Shown: piece after piece, positions 63,934 to 64,000 of the stretch
Layout: every line of letters starts with the position of its first letter
Numbering within the stretch: position 1 is the first letter of the stretch
Origin: Calothrix sp. NIES-2100
Lineage (GTDB): Bacteria; Cyanobacteriota; Cyanobacteriia; Cyanobacteriales; Nostocaceae
Length of the DNA: 64,000 nucleotides
Direction of reading: 5' to 3'
NCBI RefSeq assembly: GCF_002368195.1
Contig: NZ_AP018178.1
Coordinates: forward strand, 2,624,791 to 2,688,790
Notes under the pieces: generated by a model
Told to the model about the DNA's origin: nothing
The model's input: the letters and a program-made list of their open reading frames with translations, nothing else
Databases searched by the model: none
Position numbers and translations under genes: made by a program

Positions 63934-64000
63934 CTAATTGGATGAGGATGCGATCGCCCTACCTTCTATTTCTTCGGTGGTAGCTTTGTCCCCATCTCTG
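63934..64000 (-). CDS. C-terminal end of a gene running off the right edge
   Basis: On the minus strand, a frame enters at 64000 and reads RDGDKATTEEIEGRAIASSS-N to a TAG at 63934-63936. The acidic, Ser-rich tail looks like a protein C-terminus, but only 22 codons are visible. Before it, 63850-63912 contains GGGTAAA and CACCTTTTCCC heptamer-like filler. Confidence 0.35.
   Translation of the reverse strand, partial: RDGDKATTEEIEGRAIASSSN

Overview
The window reads as chromosomal DNA of a filamentous, heterocyst-type cyanobacterium (Nostoc/Anabaena/Calothrix-like). The evidence is the very frequent HIP1 octamer (GCGATCGC), heptameric short tandem repeats between genes, many small hairpin repeats and MITE-like elements, and gene families typical of that group: a caspase-STAND-WD40 giant protein, a DICT histidine kinase, a pentapeptide-repeat protein, a Mo-nitrogenase C-terminal-domain protein and a long-form HPF/LrtA. 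I see no rRNA or tRNA genes and no intact transposase.

Layout. 1-12 kb: a truncated Ser/Thr kinase, rsmA, ispE, small membrane proteins, an M28 peptidase, a membrane desaturase/hydroxylase and an EAD1 (effector-associated domain) protein. Then comes a 1.6 kb gene-free stretch made of three tandem copies of a long-hairpin element, followed by a FecR-domain protein and an outer-membrane-barrel candidate. 12-25 kb: a GH75 chitosanase-like protein with an SH3b tail, then an island that looks built for sulfide/persulfide handling. On the minus strand it has an SQR-like flavoprotein, a periplasmic OB-like protein, a DUF4405-like membrane protein, an ArsR regulator, an SCP2 protein, a rhodanese and an RND pump with its adaptor. 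On the plus strand it has an ETHE1-like persulfide dioxygenase, a rhodanese-DUF2892 protein and a TauE/SafE exporter. AT-rich palindromes lie upstream of the SQR gene, the dioxygenase gene and a second ArsR gene at 35 kb.

25-41 kb: families associated with NTP-dependent conflict or signalling systems. These are a VMAP-type HTH + AAA ATPase, a 1717-residue vWA / beta-propeller-like / coiled-coil protein carrying about 14 units of a 33-37-residue repeat, and an 1839-residue caspase - nSTAND - WD40 (14 repeats) protein. The last is interrupted by in-frame low-complexity linkers made of intergenic-type repeats. 41-51 kb: a 2-hydroxyacid dehydrogenase, a relic CRISPR cluster, small DUF2795-type and other proteins, a haem-oxygenase-like enzyme, a methyltransferase, a GCS2-like ligase, a Mo-nitro_C protein, obgE, a Uma2 nuclease and an HGSNAT/DUF5009-like membrane acyltransferase.

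51-64 kb: a 23-repeat CRISPR array with no cas genes in the window. One of its repeats is split by a 194-bp MITE flanked by a perfect 10-bp target duplication. Then follow bcp/prxQ, an 18-bp-TIR MITE, hpf/lrtA, lipB, another 221-bp MITE, membrane and lipoprotein genes, a pentapeptide protein, a DICT-GAF histidine kinase, an SLH-fasciclin protein and a mostly empty right end.

Strongest candidates for something undescribed are (i) the triplicated ~200-nt hairpin element at 8.48-9.79 kb, which has compensatory loop differences and a conserved terminator-like end, and (ii) the repeat-built vWA protein in its conflict-system neighbourhood. All functional statements rest on reading motifs by eye; no database search was run.
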